From FEN-1350 sp964386005 (lineage in GTDB: Bacteria; Planctomycetota; Phycisphaerae; Sedimentisphaerales; Anaerohalosphaeraceae): DNA of 64,000 nucleotides. Shown piece after piece: positions 52,257 to 61,246 of this stretch. Positions within the stretch are counted from its first letter, which is position 1. Every line of letters begins with the position of its first letter. A model generated the notes under the pieces. That model made no database searches. It had not been told where the DNA came from and worked only from the letters and a program-made list of their open reading frames with translations. The stretch lies in the NCBI GenBank assembly GCA_964386005.1, contig CAYLSB010000019.1, positions 3,188 through 67,187 on the forward strand. Reading direction: 5' to 3'. Made by a program: the position numbers and the translations under genes.

Positions 52257-55200
52257 TTGAAACCGGTATATACGATTTTTATTCTGGTCGGGATAGGATT
52301 AATGATCACGGGGTATGCGGTGATGTCGCAGGAATCGGCGGCGCCGGCAAAACCGGCAAACTCGTCGGCGCCCTCGGCGGCGCAAGCGGGCGAAGGATCC
52401 GCGAAGAATTCCCCCGAAACCGTCGAAGATCCGAATGCGACGCCCGCGGAATCCGAACCGGCTCCGGACGGACAAACCGATCCCAATGCCCCGGCCGCTC
52501 TGGGCGAAGACAAGCCCTGGTCGCTGGACGAGATCACTCAGGCCCCGACCACGCCCTTGTCGGATGCCGACAAGATGGAATCGGTGAACCTCAACAACGT
52601 CGAGATGCGAGTCATCCTGCAGAAGATCGGCGAATGGACCGGCAAAGCCATCATTCCCAGCAATGACGAGGTGATGCGACAACGGATCACAATCTACGCC
52701 AGTAAGGAGTTGCCGCGAACCTCGGCGCTGTCGCTGGTGTATGCGGCGCTGCGATCGCGCGGGATCATCGCGGAGCATTACGACGACAAGATCATTCTCA
52801 AACCCATCGCCCAGGCCCGGCAGGGATATATTCCGACGGTGTCCGCGTCGGAGCCGCTGGTGAAATTTTCCGACAAGACGCAAATCGTCGAAAAATTCTT
52901 CCGGCTTCAGAGCTACAGTCCTTCGCGCCTGGTGGAGGTCATCAGTCCGCTGGTCGCCGACTACGGACATATTACCGCGCTGGAAAACACGCGGGATATC
53001 GTCGTGATCGACACCGTGGAAAACCTGATCCGGATCGAGCAGATCATCAAGCAGCTCGACGTTCCCGAATCGGAAAAGGTGGTCGAGCAGATCTTTGAAA
53101 TCAAGAATACCGATCCGACGGAAATCGTACAGGTCCTGGAATTGATCCTGACGGACCTGCGGGGCAGCAGTCGAAGCCGGACCGGCCAGGGGAGAAGCGG
53201 TCAACCCCAGACATCCGAGGCGTCCCGGCCTACGTCGGGTCAGCGTTCGGGTTCCGGCGGCAGCGCCAATCCGGCGCCCACGATCACGATTCCTTCGGAC
53301 ACGGTGCCGATCAAACTGATCGCCATGCCCAAGCAGAACTGGATCATTGTCCGAGGGACCAATGAAGACGTGGATCTGATTTCCGCCTGGATACAAAAGC
53401 TGGATATTCCGGAAAGCGTTCCGACCGGGCAGTCGGTGGTTCCCGTGCGGTATGTGGATGCGCGGGAGGTGGCCAACACGGTCCAGAACGCCCTGCGGGA
53501 TATGCCGGGCGAGTTACGGGCCAACATTGTCATCCAGGCGCTGAGCCAGTCCAAACAGGTGGTGGTCTTCGGCAGCGAGGAAAACCGCAAGATGGTCGAA
53601 CGACTGATCGCCGAGGTGGATTTGCCGGGAGCGAATATCTATTCCCAAAGAACCTTTACGCTCAAACATGCCGATCCGGATCAGATCAAGACCAATATCG
53701 ATTCGCTGTTCGACGCGCAATCGAGCACCGGAAGCCGGAGCAGTTTCAGCAGTTTCGGCTACAGCGGGTACGGCACCAGCCGAACCACCCAGCCGGGAGA
53801 TGTGGTCAAGACGATCGCCTATCCGACGCTCAAGCAGGTAACGGTGATCGCCACGGAAGAAAACCTGCATCGGATCGCCGACCTGATCGAAAAACAATGG
53901 GATGTCCCGCTGGATATCGAGAAAGATCAGTATCGGATTCTTACGTTACGCAATTCCGATCCGGTACAGATGTCGGAGCTGTTGTCGAAGCTTTTCAGCG
54001 CCGAAAGCGAGAGCAGCAGTTCGAGCAACCTGGTCCGTATGATTTTCGGCGGCAGCACCCAGCAGGACGAAAAGAAGAAGATCGTCGGATCGCTGTACGG
54101 TATGTTGACCTTTGAGCCGATTCCCGATACCAAGAAGATCATCATGATCAGCAAGATTCCCGAAGCGTACGATGTGATCGAGCGGCTGGTCATGGATCTG
54201 GACAGCGAAGAGAAGGCCGAGGTGCCCCATGTGGTGGTTCTGAAATATGCCGACGCCGAGGACCTGTGCGAACAGCTTAACGGAATGCTCAACGAGGCGG
54301 GAACGACCTCGACGATCCGACGGCACAGTCGCGGCCTGAGTTCACAAGCCACGACGTCGCAGGGGACCAGCAGCAGCATTTCTTCCGGGCAGGAAACCAG
54401 CACGGAGATGATCACGCCGTGGTGGAATCGGGCGCGAACGACTACGACCGATCAGATGCCGACCAGCAACCTGATCGGCCAGGTCCGATTTGTGCCGGTC
54501 CAGCGGAGCAAGGCGATTATGATTTTGTCGCCTCCGGAATATCTGGAAGATCTCAAACAATTGATCACCGAGCTGGATCAGCCCGGCAAGCAGGTGCTGG
54601 TGAAGGTGGTGATCATGGAGGTCAACCTTTCCAAGGCGACCTCGATCGGGGTCCAACTGGCGTCGGATTCGACGGCATTCGGGACGTTGGGCGTCAATGC
54701 GATCCGAACTCTGACCACCTTGGCGAGCGGGGGCACCGGCGGGGATTATTCGTTGACCGGAACGCTTCCGGATGTGACGGCCGCTACGGGTTCCTCGCAG
54801 GGATTCGGAACCGCGACCAGCGCCGATATCAACGTCCTGGTTGACCTGCTGGTCAAACACGCCAACGGTCGTGTCTTGAATCAGCCGTCTCTGTGGACCA
54901 AGGACAATCAGGAAGCCACGTTCATGAAGGGTCAGAAAATCGCTTTCGTGACGGGAAGCACGACTCAAAATACCGGGCAGACCCAGCAAACGGTCGATTA
55001 CGATACGGTGGGTGTAACGCTTACCGTGAAACCCAATATCACGCCGGAGAAGGCCGTGGATATGATCATGTACCTGAACGTATCCCAGCTTGAACTGGAA
55101 ACCGTCAATGGACAACGGTCCCGGAAAAATCTGGACACCACCACGCACATGATCGTGAAAGACGGTCAATCCATTATGCTGAGCGGGATTTTGTACCAGA

Positions 55201-55523
55201 ACAACGAAGAAGTGAATCAGAAAGTCCCGCTGCTGGGGGATATTCCTCTTGTCGGGGAACTCTTTAAACACAAGAGGACGGAAGTCACCAACAACGAGTT
55301 GCTGGTATTCATCACTCCGTATGTGATCGACGAGCAACGACTCGACACGATTCCGCAGGATACAGGCCCCGATCCTCTGGAACAATCCCGCGGAAAGCTT
55401 AAGACCACGCTGGAGATTCTCAGCGAGGCGCTCGACGAGGCGCTTGGCAAGCCGTATGAGCCGGTGGACAAGAAATCGCCCGCCGATACGACCAAGCCCG
55501 CGGTGAAATCGGAAGGATTCTGA
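52257..55523 (+). CDS. gspD: Secretin GspD with an expanded series of N-domains
   Basis: 1088 residues from TTG 52257 (AGGAGAT upstream); typical GspD has about 650-700. A signal peptide and a Pro/Ala/Glu-rich linker (about 25-105) precede an N0 domain (about 115-185). By my reading six N1-type modules follow, each a beta-alpha-beta unit ending in a Leu-Asp-x-Pro/Glu phrase (QLDVPE, KLDIPES, EVDLPG, QWDVPLD, DLDSEE, ELDQPG), with Ser/Gly/Thr linkers inside several. The secretin core starts at QVLVKVVIMEVNLSK and has the gate and barrel signatures (TTHMIVKDGQSIMLSGIL, PLLGDIPLVGELFKHK). It forms the outer-membrane channel. Expansion of the N modules is odd. Confidence 0.93.
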   Translation: MKPVYTIFILVGIGLMITGYAVMSQESAAPAKPANSSAPSAAQAGEGSAKNSPETVEDPNATPAESEPAPDGQTDPNAPAALGEDKPWSLDEITQAPTTPLSDADKMESVNLNNVEMRVILQKIGEWTGKAIIPSNDEVMRQRITIYASKELPRTSALSLVYAALRSRGIIAEHYDDKIILKPIAQARQGYIPTVSASEPLVKFSDKTQIVEKFFRLQSYSPSRLVEVISPLVADYGHITALENTRDIVVIDTVENLIRIEQIIKQLDVPESEKVVEQIFEIKNTDPTEIVQVLELILTDLRGSSRSRTGQGRSGQPQTSEASRPTSGQRSGSGGSANPAPTITIPSDTVPIKLIAMPKQNWIIVRGTNEDVDLISAWIQKLDIPESVPTGQSVVPVRYVDAREVANTVQNALRDMPGELRANIVIQALSQSKQVVVFGSEENRKMVERLIAEVDLPGANIYSQRTFTLKHADPDQIKTNIDSLFDAQSSTGSRSSFSSFGYSGYGTSRTTQPGDVVKTIAYPTLKQVTVIATEENLHRIADLIEKQWDVPLDIEKDQYRILTLRNSDPVQMSELLSKLFSAESESSSSSNLVRMIFGGSTQQDEKKKIVGSLYGMLTFEPIPDTKKIIMISKIPEAYDVIERLVMDLDSEEKAEVPHVVVLKYADAEDLCEQLNGMLNEAGTTSTIRRHSRGLSSQATTSQGTSSSISSGQETSTEMITPWWNRARTTTTDQMPTSNLIGQVRFVPVQRSKAIMILSPPEYLEDLKQLITELDQPGKQVLVKVVIMEVNLSKATSIGVQLASDSTAFGTLGVNAIRTLTTLASGGTGGDYSLTGTLPDVTAATGSSQGFGTATSADINVLVDLLVKHANGRVLNQPSLWTKDNQEATFMKGQKIAFVTGSTTQNTGQTQQTVDYDTVGVTLTVKPNITPEKAVDMIMYLNVSQLELETVNGQRSRKNLDTTTHMIVKDGQSIMLSGILYQNNEEVNQKVPLLGDIPLVGELFKHKRTEVTNNELLVFITPYVIDEQRLDTIPQDTGPDPLEQSRGKLKTTLEILSEALDEALGKPYEPVDKKSPADTTKPAVKSEGF

Positions 55524-55583
55524 TCGAGGAAATCGTTGACGGAAAACGGCGAGGTAGATTCGTCTGAATGAATCATCGGCACA

Positions 55584-55606
55584 GGGGTTGTCACGGAGAC
55601 AACCCC
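55584..55606 (+). terminator. Hairpin at the end of the type II secretion operon
   Basis: A perfect 9-bp stem (GGGGTTGTC / GACAACCCC) with a 5-nt loop, 61 nt after the secretin stop. It lacks a T-run, so it may be a Rho-assisted or partial stop. Confidence 0.5.
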
Positions 55607-55644
55607 GGCCCTTGTATAGACCCAAGATATGGATGGGAGGTCGT

Positions 55645-56877
55645 ATGGAGACAACAAAACGAAGCAAGATCATCATGATGAGTTTTCCGATCTTGGTCGT
55701 GATCGGCAATGCAATGGCTCAGGATTGGCCGCAATGGCGCGGAGCCAACCGCGACGGCAAGGTTACTGGATTTTCAGTTCCGCAAACCTGGCCGGCGGCG
55801 CTGACGCAGAAATGGAAAATCACCGTGGGTGCCGGCGACGCCACCCCGGCTTTGGTCGGGGGCAAATTGTTTGTCTTTGCGCGACAGGGCGGCGAAGAAG
55901 TCGTCCTTTGTCTCCAAGCCGCCGACGGAAAAGAAATCTGGCGCGACACGTACGAGACACCGGCCATACCGGGAGGTCCTGCCGCCTCCCATCCCGGGCC
56001 TCGAAGCTCGCCGACGGTTGCCGAAGGCAAAGTCGTTACGCTCGGGCTCAATGGAGTCGTATCCTGCCTCGACGCCGCCACCGGAAAGATGTTATGGCGC
56101 AAGGATGAATATCCCAAGACGGTGCCTCAGTTTTTCACGGCGACATCGCCGCTGGTCGTCGATGGAATGGTGATCACGCAACTGGGGACCAAGGGCAACG
56201 GCGCGATCATGGCGTTTGACATCGCCAATGGAAATGTCAAATGGAAGTGGGATGGCGAAGGACCGGAGTACGCATCCCCGGCGCTGCTCACAGCCGACGG
56301 CGTCAAACAGGTCGTTACGATGACGGAAAAAAGCGTGGTGGGCGTCGCCGCGGCCGATGGCAAGTTGCTCTGGCAGGTCGCCTTTGCGCCTGAAGGCAGA
56401 AGTGCTTCGAACAACGCTACGCCGATTATTGACGGATCGATTGTGTATTTCACCGGCAATGCCCGCGCGACCAAGGCCGTTAAAATCGAAAAAACAGCCG
56501 ATGGTTTCGCCGCCCGGGAACTCTGGACCAACGACCAGAATCGCGGCCATTTCAGCACGCCGGTTCTCAAGAATGGCATGCTCTATGGCCTGAATGACCG
56601 CGGAAATTTCTTCTGCATCGATGCCAACACCGGCCAGACCGCCTGGACCGATGCCGCAAATATGGACCGTTTCGGTGCGATTCTCGACGCCGGATCGGTT
56701 TTGGCGGCACTGCCGAGCAAGTCCGAGATGTACATATTCAAACCGGATCCCAGACAGTATTCCCAGGTGGCCAAGTATAAAGTCGCTGATACGGGAACCT
56801 TCGCTCACCCGATTCTTTCCGGTAAGAACATCTATATCAAGGATACCGAATCGCTGTCATTATGGACGGTGGAGTAA
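55645..56877 (+). CDS. Secreted PQQ-like beta-propeller protein
   Basis: 410 residues from ATG 55645 (GGGAGG 5-8 nt upstream). The signal peptide is about 1-24 (ending NAMA). The mature protein begins with DWPQWRGANRDG, a planctomycete hallmark for this group, then about seven PQQ blades (PALVGGKLFVFARQGGEEVVL, LNGVVSCLDAATGKMLWR, AMFDIANG-like, LYGLNDRGNFFCIDANTGQTAW). It resembles BamB-like and PQQ-dehydrogenase propellers but keeps no enzymatic site I can identify. Periplasmic binding or scaffolding is inferred. Confidence 0.85.
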   Translation: METTKRSKIIMMSFPILVVIGNAMAQDWPQWRGANRDGKVTGFSVPQTWPAALTQKWKITVGAGDATPALVGGKLFVFARQGGEEVVLCLQAADGKEIWRDTYETPAIPGGPAASHPGPRSSPTVAEGKVVTLGLNGVVSCLDAATGKMLWRKDEYPKTVPQFFTATSPLVVDGMVITQLGTKGNGAIMAFDIANGNVKWKWDGEGPEYASPALLTADGVKQVVTMTEKSVVGVAAADGKLLWQVAFAPEGRSASNNATPIIDGSIVYFTGNARATKAVKIEKTADGFAARELWTNDQNRGHFSTPVLKNGMLYGLNDRGNFFCIDANTGQTAWTDAANMDRFGAILDAGSVLAALPSKSEMYIFKPDPRQYSQVAKYKVADTGTFAHPILSGKNIYIKDTESLSLWTVE

Positions 56878-56916
56878 TTTGACATCCCTGCCCCATTCTA
56901 ATTGTAAATCCTATCG

Positions 56917-56949
56917 AAGGCGATCTTTCTTCCGGGAAGGTCGCCTTTT
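56917..56949 (+). terminator. Intrinsic terminator after the PQQ gene
   Basis: AAGGCGA (56917-56923) pairs with TCGCCTT (56941-56947), enclosing a second stem (CTTCC / GGAAG), and runs into TTTTT. It lies 40 nt after the stop at 56877. Confidence 0.75.
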
Positions 56950-57070
56950 TCGTCGTTTCAGCCAAAAAATCAAGGAAGGACAGATTTTTTTTTTGCATTT
57001 GGCCTGAATCCGGGGATAATGCTATGTTTGAAATTTGAGGGGATTAACAAGAGAATAATAGGGAGTATCA

Positions 57071-57805
57071 ATGGGACCGGTACTGCGTGGTTTGACCCGT
57101 TTGCAACAGGTGGAAAACCGGCTTCGCGCGGCCAGGGCCAAGTTGGCCCGTTGTCGTCGAAGGGTACAGAAGCAGGACAACGAACTCCGGGCCTTGCAGA
57201 ACGATTTGGAAGCCAAACGGGAGGAGATCCGGTTAACCCGGATGCAATCGGACCGACTGGAGCTGGACCTCCGGAGCCGTGAAGAACATGTTACCAAGAT
57301 GCGCGCCGCGCTGAATATGGCCAAGAGTAACAAGGAATACTCCGCGATTCTCACCGAACTGAACACCTCCAAAGCCGACAATTCCAAAATTGAAAACCAG
57401 GTACTGGAACTTTTGAAGGTAATCGAAGCCGACGAGGGTCAATGCCGCGAGATTCAAAAACAGATCGACGAACAGCAGGCCCGCCTGGGAGATATTCGAA
57501 AGGAATCCGACACTCAGGCCGTACAGTACGAAGCCGAGATTGCCAAAGTGGAGGTGGAGTGGAAGCAGGCCTCCAGGGAACTTCCACCTGAGGCGCTGGC
57601 GATCTTCAGTCGTATCGCGGACACCTATGACGGCGAGGCGACGGCGTTCGTGGAGCAGGCCGACGGACGGATGGAAACCTACAGTTGCGGGGGTTGTTTC
57701 ATGGGCCTGACCAACGAAAGCGTTAACCAGCTCATGACCCGAGACGAAATCATCCGATGCGGGAACTGTTCGCGGATTCTGGTGCTTAAGGAAAGCGGGG
57801 ACTAA
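57071..57805 (+). CDS. Coiled-coil protein with C-terminal C4 zinc ribbon (CT398-like)
   Basis: 244 residues; GGGAG before the ATG. Residues 10-170 form a long antiparallel coiled coil (charged Glu/Lys/Arg/Gln heptads). The C-terminus has a zinc ribbon with Cys206/Cys209 (SCGGCFMGLTNESVNQL) and Cys230/Cys233 (RCGNCSRIL). This is the family of Chlamydia CT398 and H. pylori HP0958, which bind sigma-54, flagellar or secretion partners. The function here is unknown. The next gene, RNase H-PurN, begins 80 nt later on the same strand. Confidence 0.88.
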   Translation: MGPVLRGLTRLQQVENRLRAARAKLARCRRRVQKQDNELRALQNDLEAKREEIRLTRMQSDRLELDLRSREEHVTKMRAALNMAKSNKEYSAILTELNTSKADNSKIENQVLELLKVIEADEGQCREIQKQIDEQQARLGDIRKESDTQAVQYEAEIAKVEVEWKQASRELPPEALAIFSRIADTYDGEATAFVEQADGRMETYSCGGCFMGLTNESVNQLMTRDEIIRCGNCSRILVLKESGD

Positions 57806-57884
57806 AGGCCGACTCATGGATCCCACGTCAATCCGCTGACCGGGCGGATGGAATATCGCCGTCCATAAGACGCAGGAGACAACC

Positions 57885-58982
57885 GTGAATGAATCCATCC
57901 GCATTTTCACCGACGGGGGCAGCCGAGGGAATCCAGGCCCGGCGGCGGGGGCCTATTTCCTGACGGATACCCGTGGAAAGGTTCTGCAGGGACGCGGTGT
58001 TTTTCTCGGCGAAGCCACCAACAATGTCGCCGAATATCGGGGGTTGGTGGAGGCGTTGGAGGCCGCTACGCAGATCGGCGCCAGGCAGATCGAAATCCTC
58101 AGCGACAGCGAACTGATGGTTCGCCAGATCCTTGGGCAATACAAAGTCAAAAGCGAGGGTCTTCGTGAGTATTATCATCGCTGTATGGAATTGCTGGCGG
58201 GATTCCGGTCGTGGAAGATCACGCATATCCCTCGAGAGAAAAATTCCCGCGCCGATCAGTTGGCCAATCAGTGCCTCGATCGCAAGGCGAATGTAACCTG
58301 GTCGCCGTCGAAGCACAAGGTGGCCGAATGGGGCGGCAAACGGATTCGACTGGGCGTTTTGATCAGCGGGGGCGGTCGGACGCTGGTGAACCTGCAGAAC
58401 GAAATTCTGGCCGGTCATCTGCCGGCGGAGGTGGCGGTGGTCATCTGTTCGCGATCGGCCGTCAAGGGAGTTGATCGCGCTCGGGAACTCGGCTTCGAAC
58501 CGGCGATCATTCGGCGCAAGGATTTCGAAACCATCGAGACGTTCAGCGAAGCGCTGGCCGAAAAACTGGACGAGGCCCGGGTCGATCTGGTCGTACAGGC
58601 CGGGTGGTTATGCCTGTGGAAGATCCCGTCGCGGTTCGAGGGCAAGGTGATGAATATCCACCCGGCGCTGTTGCCGAGTTTTGGCGGGCAGGGCATGTGG
58701 GGTCATCACGTTCACGAAGCGGTACTGAAGGCCGGCTGCAAGGTCAGCGGGTGTACGGTTCACTTCTGCAATAACGAATACGATTCCGGACCGATCATCG
58801 TACAACGAACGTGCGAGGTGCAGGATGACGACGACGCCGACACGCTGGCCGAGCGGGTTTTTCAGCAGGAGTGCGTCGCCTATCCGGAGGCGATTCGGTT
58901 GTTCGCGCGGGGACAAATTCAGATTGTCCATGGCGTCGTCAAACGAAATCTCGTATCCGAGGCGGCCGACACGAAACACTGA
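57885..58982 (+). CDS. Fusion of RNase H domain with PurN-type formyltransferase
   Basis: 365 residues from GTG 57885 (GCAGGAGAC upstream). Residues 1-130 are a ribonuclease HI-like domain with the four metal acids Asp10 (FTDGGSRGNPG), Glu50 (NNVAEYRGL), Asp74 (SDSELMV) and Asp124 (NSRADQLAN). Residues 153-365 are phosphoribosylglycinamide formyltransferase-like: LISGGGRTLVNL binds substrate phosphate, and the catalytic set Asn257, His259 and Asp300 (NIHPALLPS ... NEYDSGPII) is intact. One part would cut RNA in RNA-DNA hybrids and the other would formylate GAR in purine synthesis. The two activities have no known link; the open frame is continuous with no stop or frameshift between them. Confidence 0.88.
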   Translation: MNESIRIFTDGGSRGNPGPAAGAYFLTDTRGKVLQGRGVFLGEATNNVAEYRGLVEALEAATQIGARQIEILSDSELMVRQILGQYKVKSEGLREYYHRCMELLAGFRSWKITHIPREKNSRADQLANQCLDRKANVTWSPSKHKVAEWGGKRIRLGVLISGGGRTLVNLQNEILAGHLPAEVAVVICSRSAVKGVDRARELGFEPAIIRRKDFETIETFSEALAEKLDEARVDLVVQAGWLCLWKIPSRFEGKVMNIHPALLPSFGGQGMWGHHVHEAVLKAGCKVSGCTVHFCNNEYDSGPIIVQRTCEVQDDDDADTLAERVFQQECVAYPEAIRLFARGQIQIVHGVVKRNLVSEAADTKH

Positions 58983-59046
58983 ATATAGAATCCCGCGATA
59001 TCAAACGGTATCATCGGAAACCAGAACATCATCCGGAGGATGAACG

Positions 59047-61206
59047 ATGCGACAGATTTGGATATCAATAAGCGGCGTGATGATGCTCTCTGTGACCGGT
59101 TGGGCGTCGGACGGAGGAGTGATCCGAAAGGCCGAACTGAAGATCGACGCAACGAAACAATCGGAACACATCGTCCCCAAAAATCTCACCGGAAAGTTCG
59201 CCGAGCATTTGTACTTCAACATCACCAACGGTATGGACGCCCAAATCCTGCTGAATGCCACGATGGCCGATTACCCTTTCAAGGCGGCCGAGTCGCCGGA
59301 CGGGCTCAGCTTATTTCACAGCGATCGGAGGCAGATCGAGCAGGAGATTCGGCGCGGCGCGGGGCGATGGGGCTGGCCGTCTTCGCAGTTGGACGGGCTG
59401 GTCAGCGCGTACAACGACGGGCTGGCGTGCTGGTGGACCCGGATCGGCGCCGTTACCGTCAGCCCTGATACCGGGCCGCATGGCGGGCGGGCGCAGAGGA
59501 TTGAATGTAGTGCCGCCGGTCAGGGGATCTCGCAGTGGATATATCTGTCGCTGCATCGCATCCGGAAATACGATTTCGAGATTTTCGCTCGATCGCCGCA
59601 GCTCCGGACGCTGATGGTTTCGCTTACGCAGGAGGGCAAAGACTCTCCTTGTGCGACGATATCGGTTGCGGGTTTATCGCCGGAATGGACGAAGCTACGC
59701 GGGACACTGGAGTTAGTCGATAATATAGATAGTGATTTCCCTTATCAATTCGCGATTACCAGTCGGGCCGCAGGGCAGGTTGTGATGGATCGCGTCTTGT
59801 TATATCCAGTGGATCATATCGGCGGCGCCGACCCGGATGTGATCGCTCTGCTCAAACAGTCGCGTTTGCCGATTCTTCGATGGCCTGGAGGAAATTTTGT
59901 CAGCAGCTATCACTGGAAAGACGGCGTGGGTTCGTCGGAACGGCGCCCGACGCTGCCGAACTATGCCTGGGGCCAGGTGGAGAATAATCTGTTCGGAACC
60001 GATGAGTTTGTGGCCTTCTGCAAGGCGGTCGGTTGCGAGCCGATGATTTGCATTAACGCGGGCGATGGTACGCCGCGGGAGGCCGCCGAGTGGATTGAAT
60101 ACTGCAACGGCCCGGCCGATTCGCGGATGGGCAAGCTCCGCGCGGACAACGGCCATCCACAACCCTACGCGATCCGTCACTGGGAAGTCGGCAACGAATT
60201 GTGGGGCCGCTGGCAATACCACTGGACGACGGCCGAGGGGTATGTCGATCGATACAAGGCCTTTGCCGAGGCGATGCTCAAGGCCGACCCGACAATTACT
60301 TTGTATGCTTGCGGGGCGCCGGTCTTCTGGGGAAAGCAATGGAATACAACGCTCATTCAGGGTCTGGCGTCTTCCATGCGGCGGACCACCGATCATCCGC
60401 TGATCGGCGGAAACGTGCCGCCATCGACCGAGCCGCTGGATGTGTATCGGGATTTCATGGGCGTTCCCGACGTGCTGGAACAGAAGTGGGCCGCCCTGCG
60501 GGATGAGATGAAGGCCGCCGGCATCCGCGATCCGCATCTGGCGGTGACCGAACTGCAATTGTTCGCGCATATCGGGCAAGGCGAAAAGGATGCTCCGCGA
60601 AAATTGCGGGGAGATAATCTTGTCGCCCCGGCGACGCTGGCCGAGGGATTGTACGATGTGCTGATTTATCACGCCGCCGTACGGCTGTCGCCGTTTGTGG
60701 AGATGGTGACGCACTCCGCGACGGTCAACCACGGCGGCGGTCTTCGTAAAAGCCGCGAGCGGGTCTTCGCCAATCCGTGCCATTATGCGCAGTCGATGTT
60801 CGCCGAGATGGCGGAGACGACGCCGGTTGCGGTCGAAATTTCCGCGGCCGAACAAAAAACGCCGATGGTTCTGCCGGAACTTCGAAACGCGTCGAAGGAG
60901 TTTGCGTATAAAACGATCGACGCGATGGCGGCGGTCGATGGTGACAAGACCTTGTGGGTCTCGATCGTTCATCGCGGGACCGAAAATCCGATGGGTCTAA
61001 CGATTTTCACGCAAGGTTTTGCGGCGCGCCAAACCGCTCAGTTACAAACCTTGAGCGGCGACGTACCGTGGGCGGTCAATACGTTGGAAAAACCGACGGC
61101 GATCTCGCCGGAAAAATCCTCCGTCGAGATCAGGAATGGACGGATGGAACTGGAGATCCGGCCGTACAGTTATGTTCTTGTGCGGATCGATGGTTTACGG
61201 AAATAA
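59047..61206 (+). CDS. Secreted alpha-L-arabinofuranosidase, GH51
   Basis: 719 residues. Signal peptide 1-20; GGAGG 9 nt before the ATG. An N-terminal beta module is followed by the (beta/alpha)8 barrel: NFVSSYHWKDGVG, acid/base Glu384 in HWEVGNELWG, and a likely nucleophile Glu502 in AVTELQLFAH. The C-terminal beta-sandwich closes the protein. GH51 removes terminal arabinose from arabinoxylan or arabinan. Together with the next gene it forms a pair on one transcript, 40 nt apart. Confidence 0.9.
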   Translation: MRQIWISISGVMMLSVTGWASDGGVIRKAELKIDATKQSEHIVPKNLTGKFAEHLYFNITNGMDAQILLNATMADYPFKAAESPDGLSLFHSDRRQIEQEIRRGAGRWGWPSSQLDGLVSAYNDGLACWWTRIGAVTVSPDTGPHGGRAQRIECSAAGQGISQWIYLSLHRIRKYDFEIFARSPQLRTLMVSLTQEGKDSPCATISVAGLSPEWTKLRGTLELVDNIDSDFPYQFAITSRAAGQVVMDRVLLYPVDHIGGADPDVIALLKQSRLPILRWPGGNFVSSYHWKDGVGSSERRPTLPNYAWGQVENNLFGTDEFVAFCKAVGCEPMICINAGDGTPREAAEWIEYCNGPADSRMGKLRADNGHPQPYAIRHWEVGNELWGRWQYHWTTAEGYVDRYKAFAEAMLKADPTITLYACGAPVFWGKQWNTTLIQGLASSMRRTTDHPLIGGNVPPSTEPLDVYRDFMGVPDVLEQKWAALRDEMKAAGIRDPHLAVTELQLFAHIGQGEKDAPRKLRGDNLVAPATLAEGLYDVLIYHAAVRLSPFVEMVTHSATVNHGGGLRKSRERVFANPCHYAQSMFAEMAETTPVAVEISAAEQKTPMVLPELRNASKEFAYKTIDAMAAVDGDKTLWVSIVHRGTENPMGLTIFTQGFAARQTAQLQTLSGDVPWAVNTLEKPTAISPEKSSVEIRNGRMELEIRPYSYVLVRIDGLRK

Positions 61207-61246
61207 AGACATAGTAACGTATCAATATTATTTTCAGGAGACGGAC

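Noticed and set aside
42124..55523. Type IV pilus instead of type II secretion
   Set aside because: The G-H-I-J-K pseudopilin series, GspC-like protein and secretin order fit type II secretion; PilT, PilC-specific and PilA-only features are absent.
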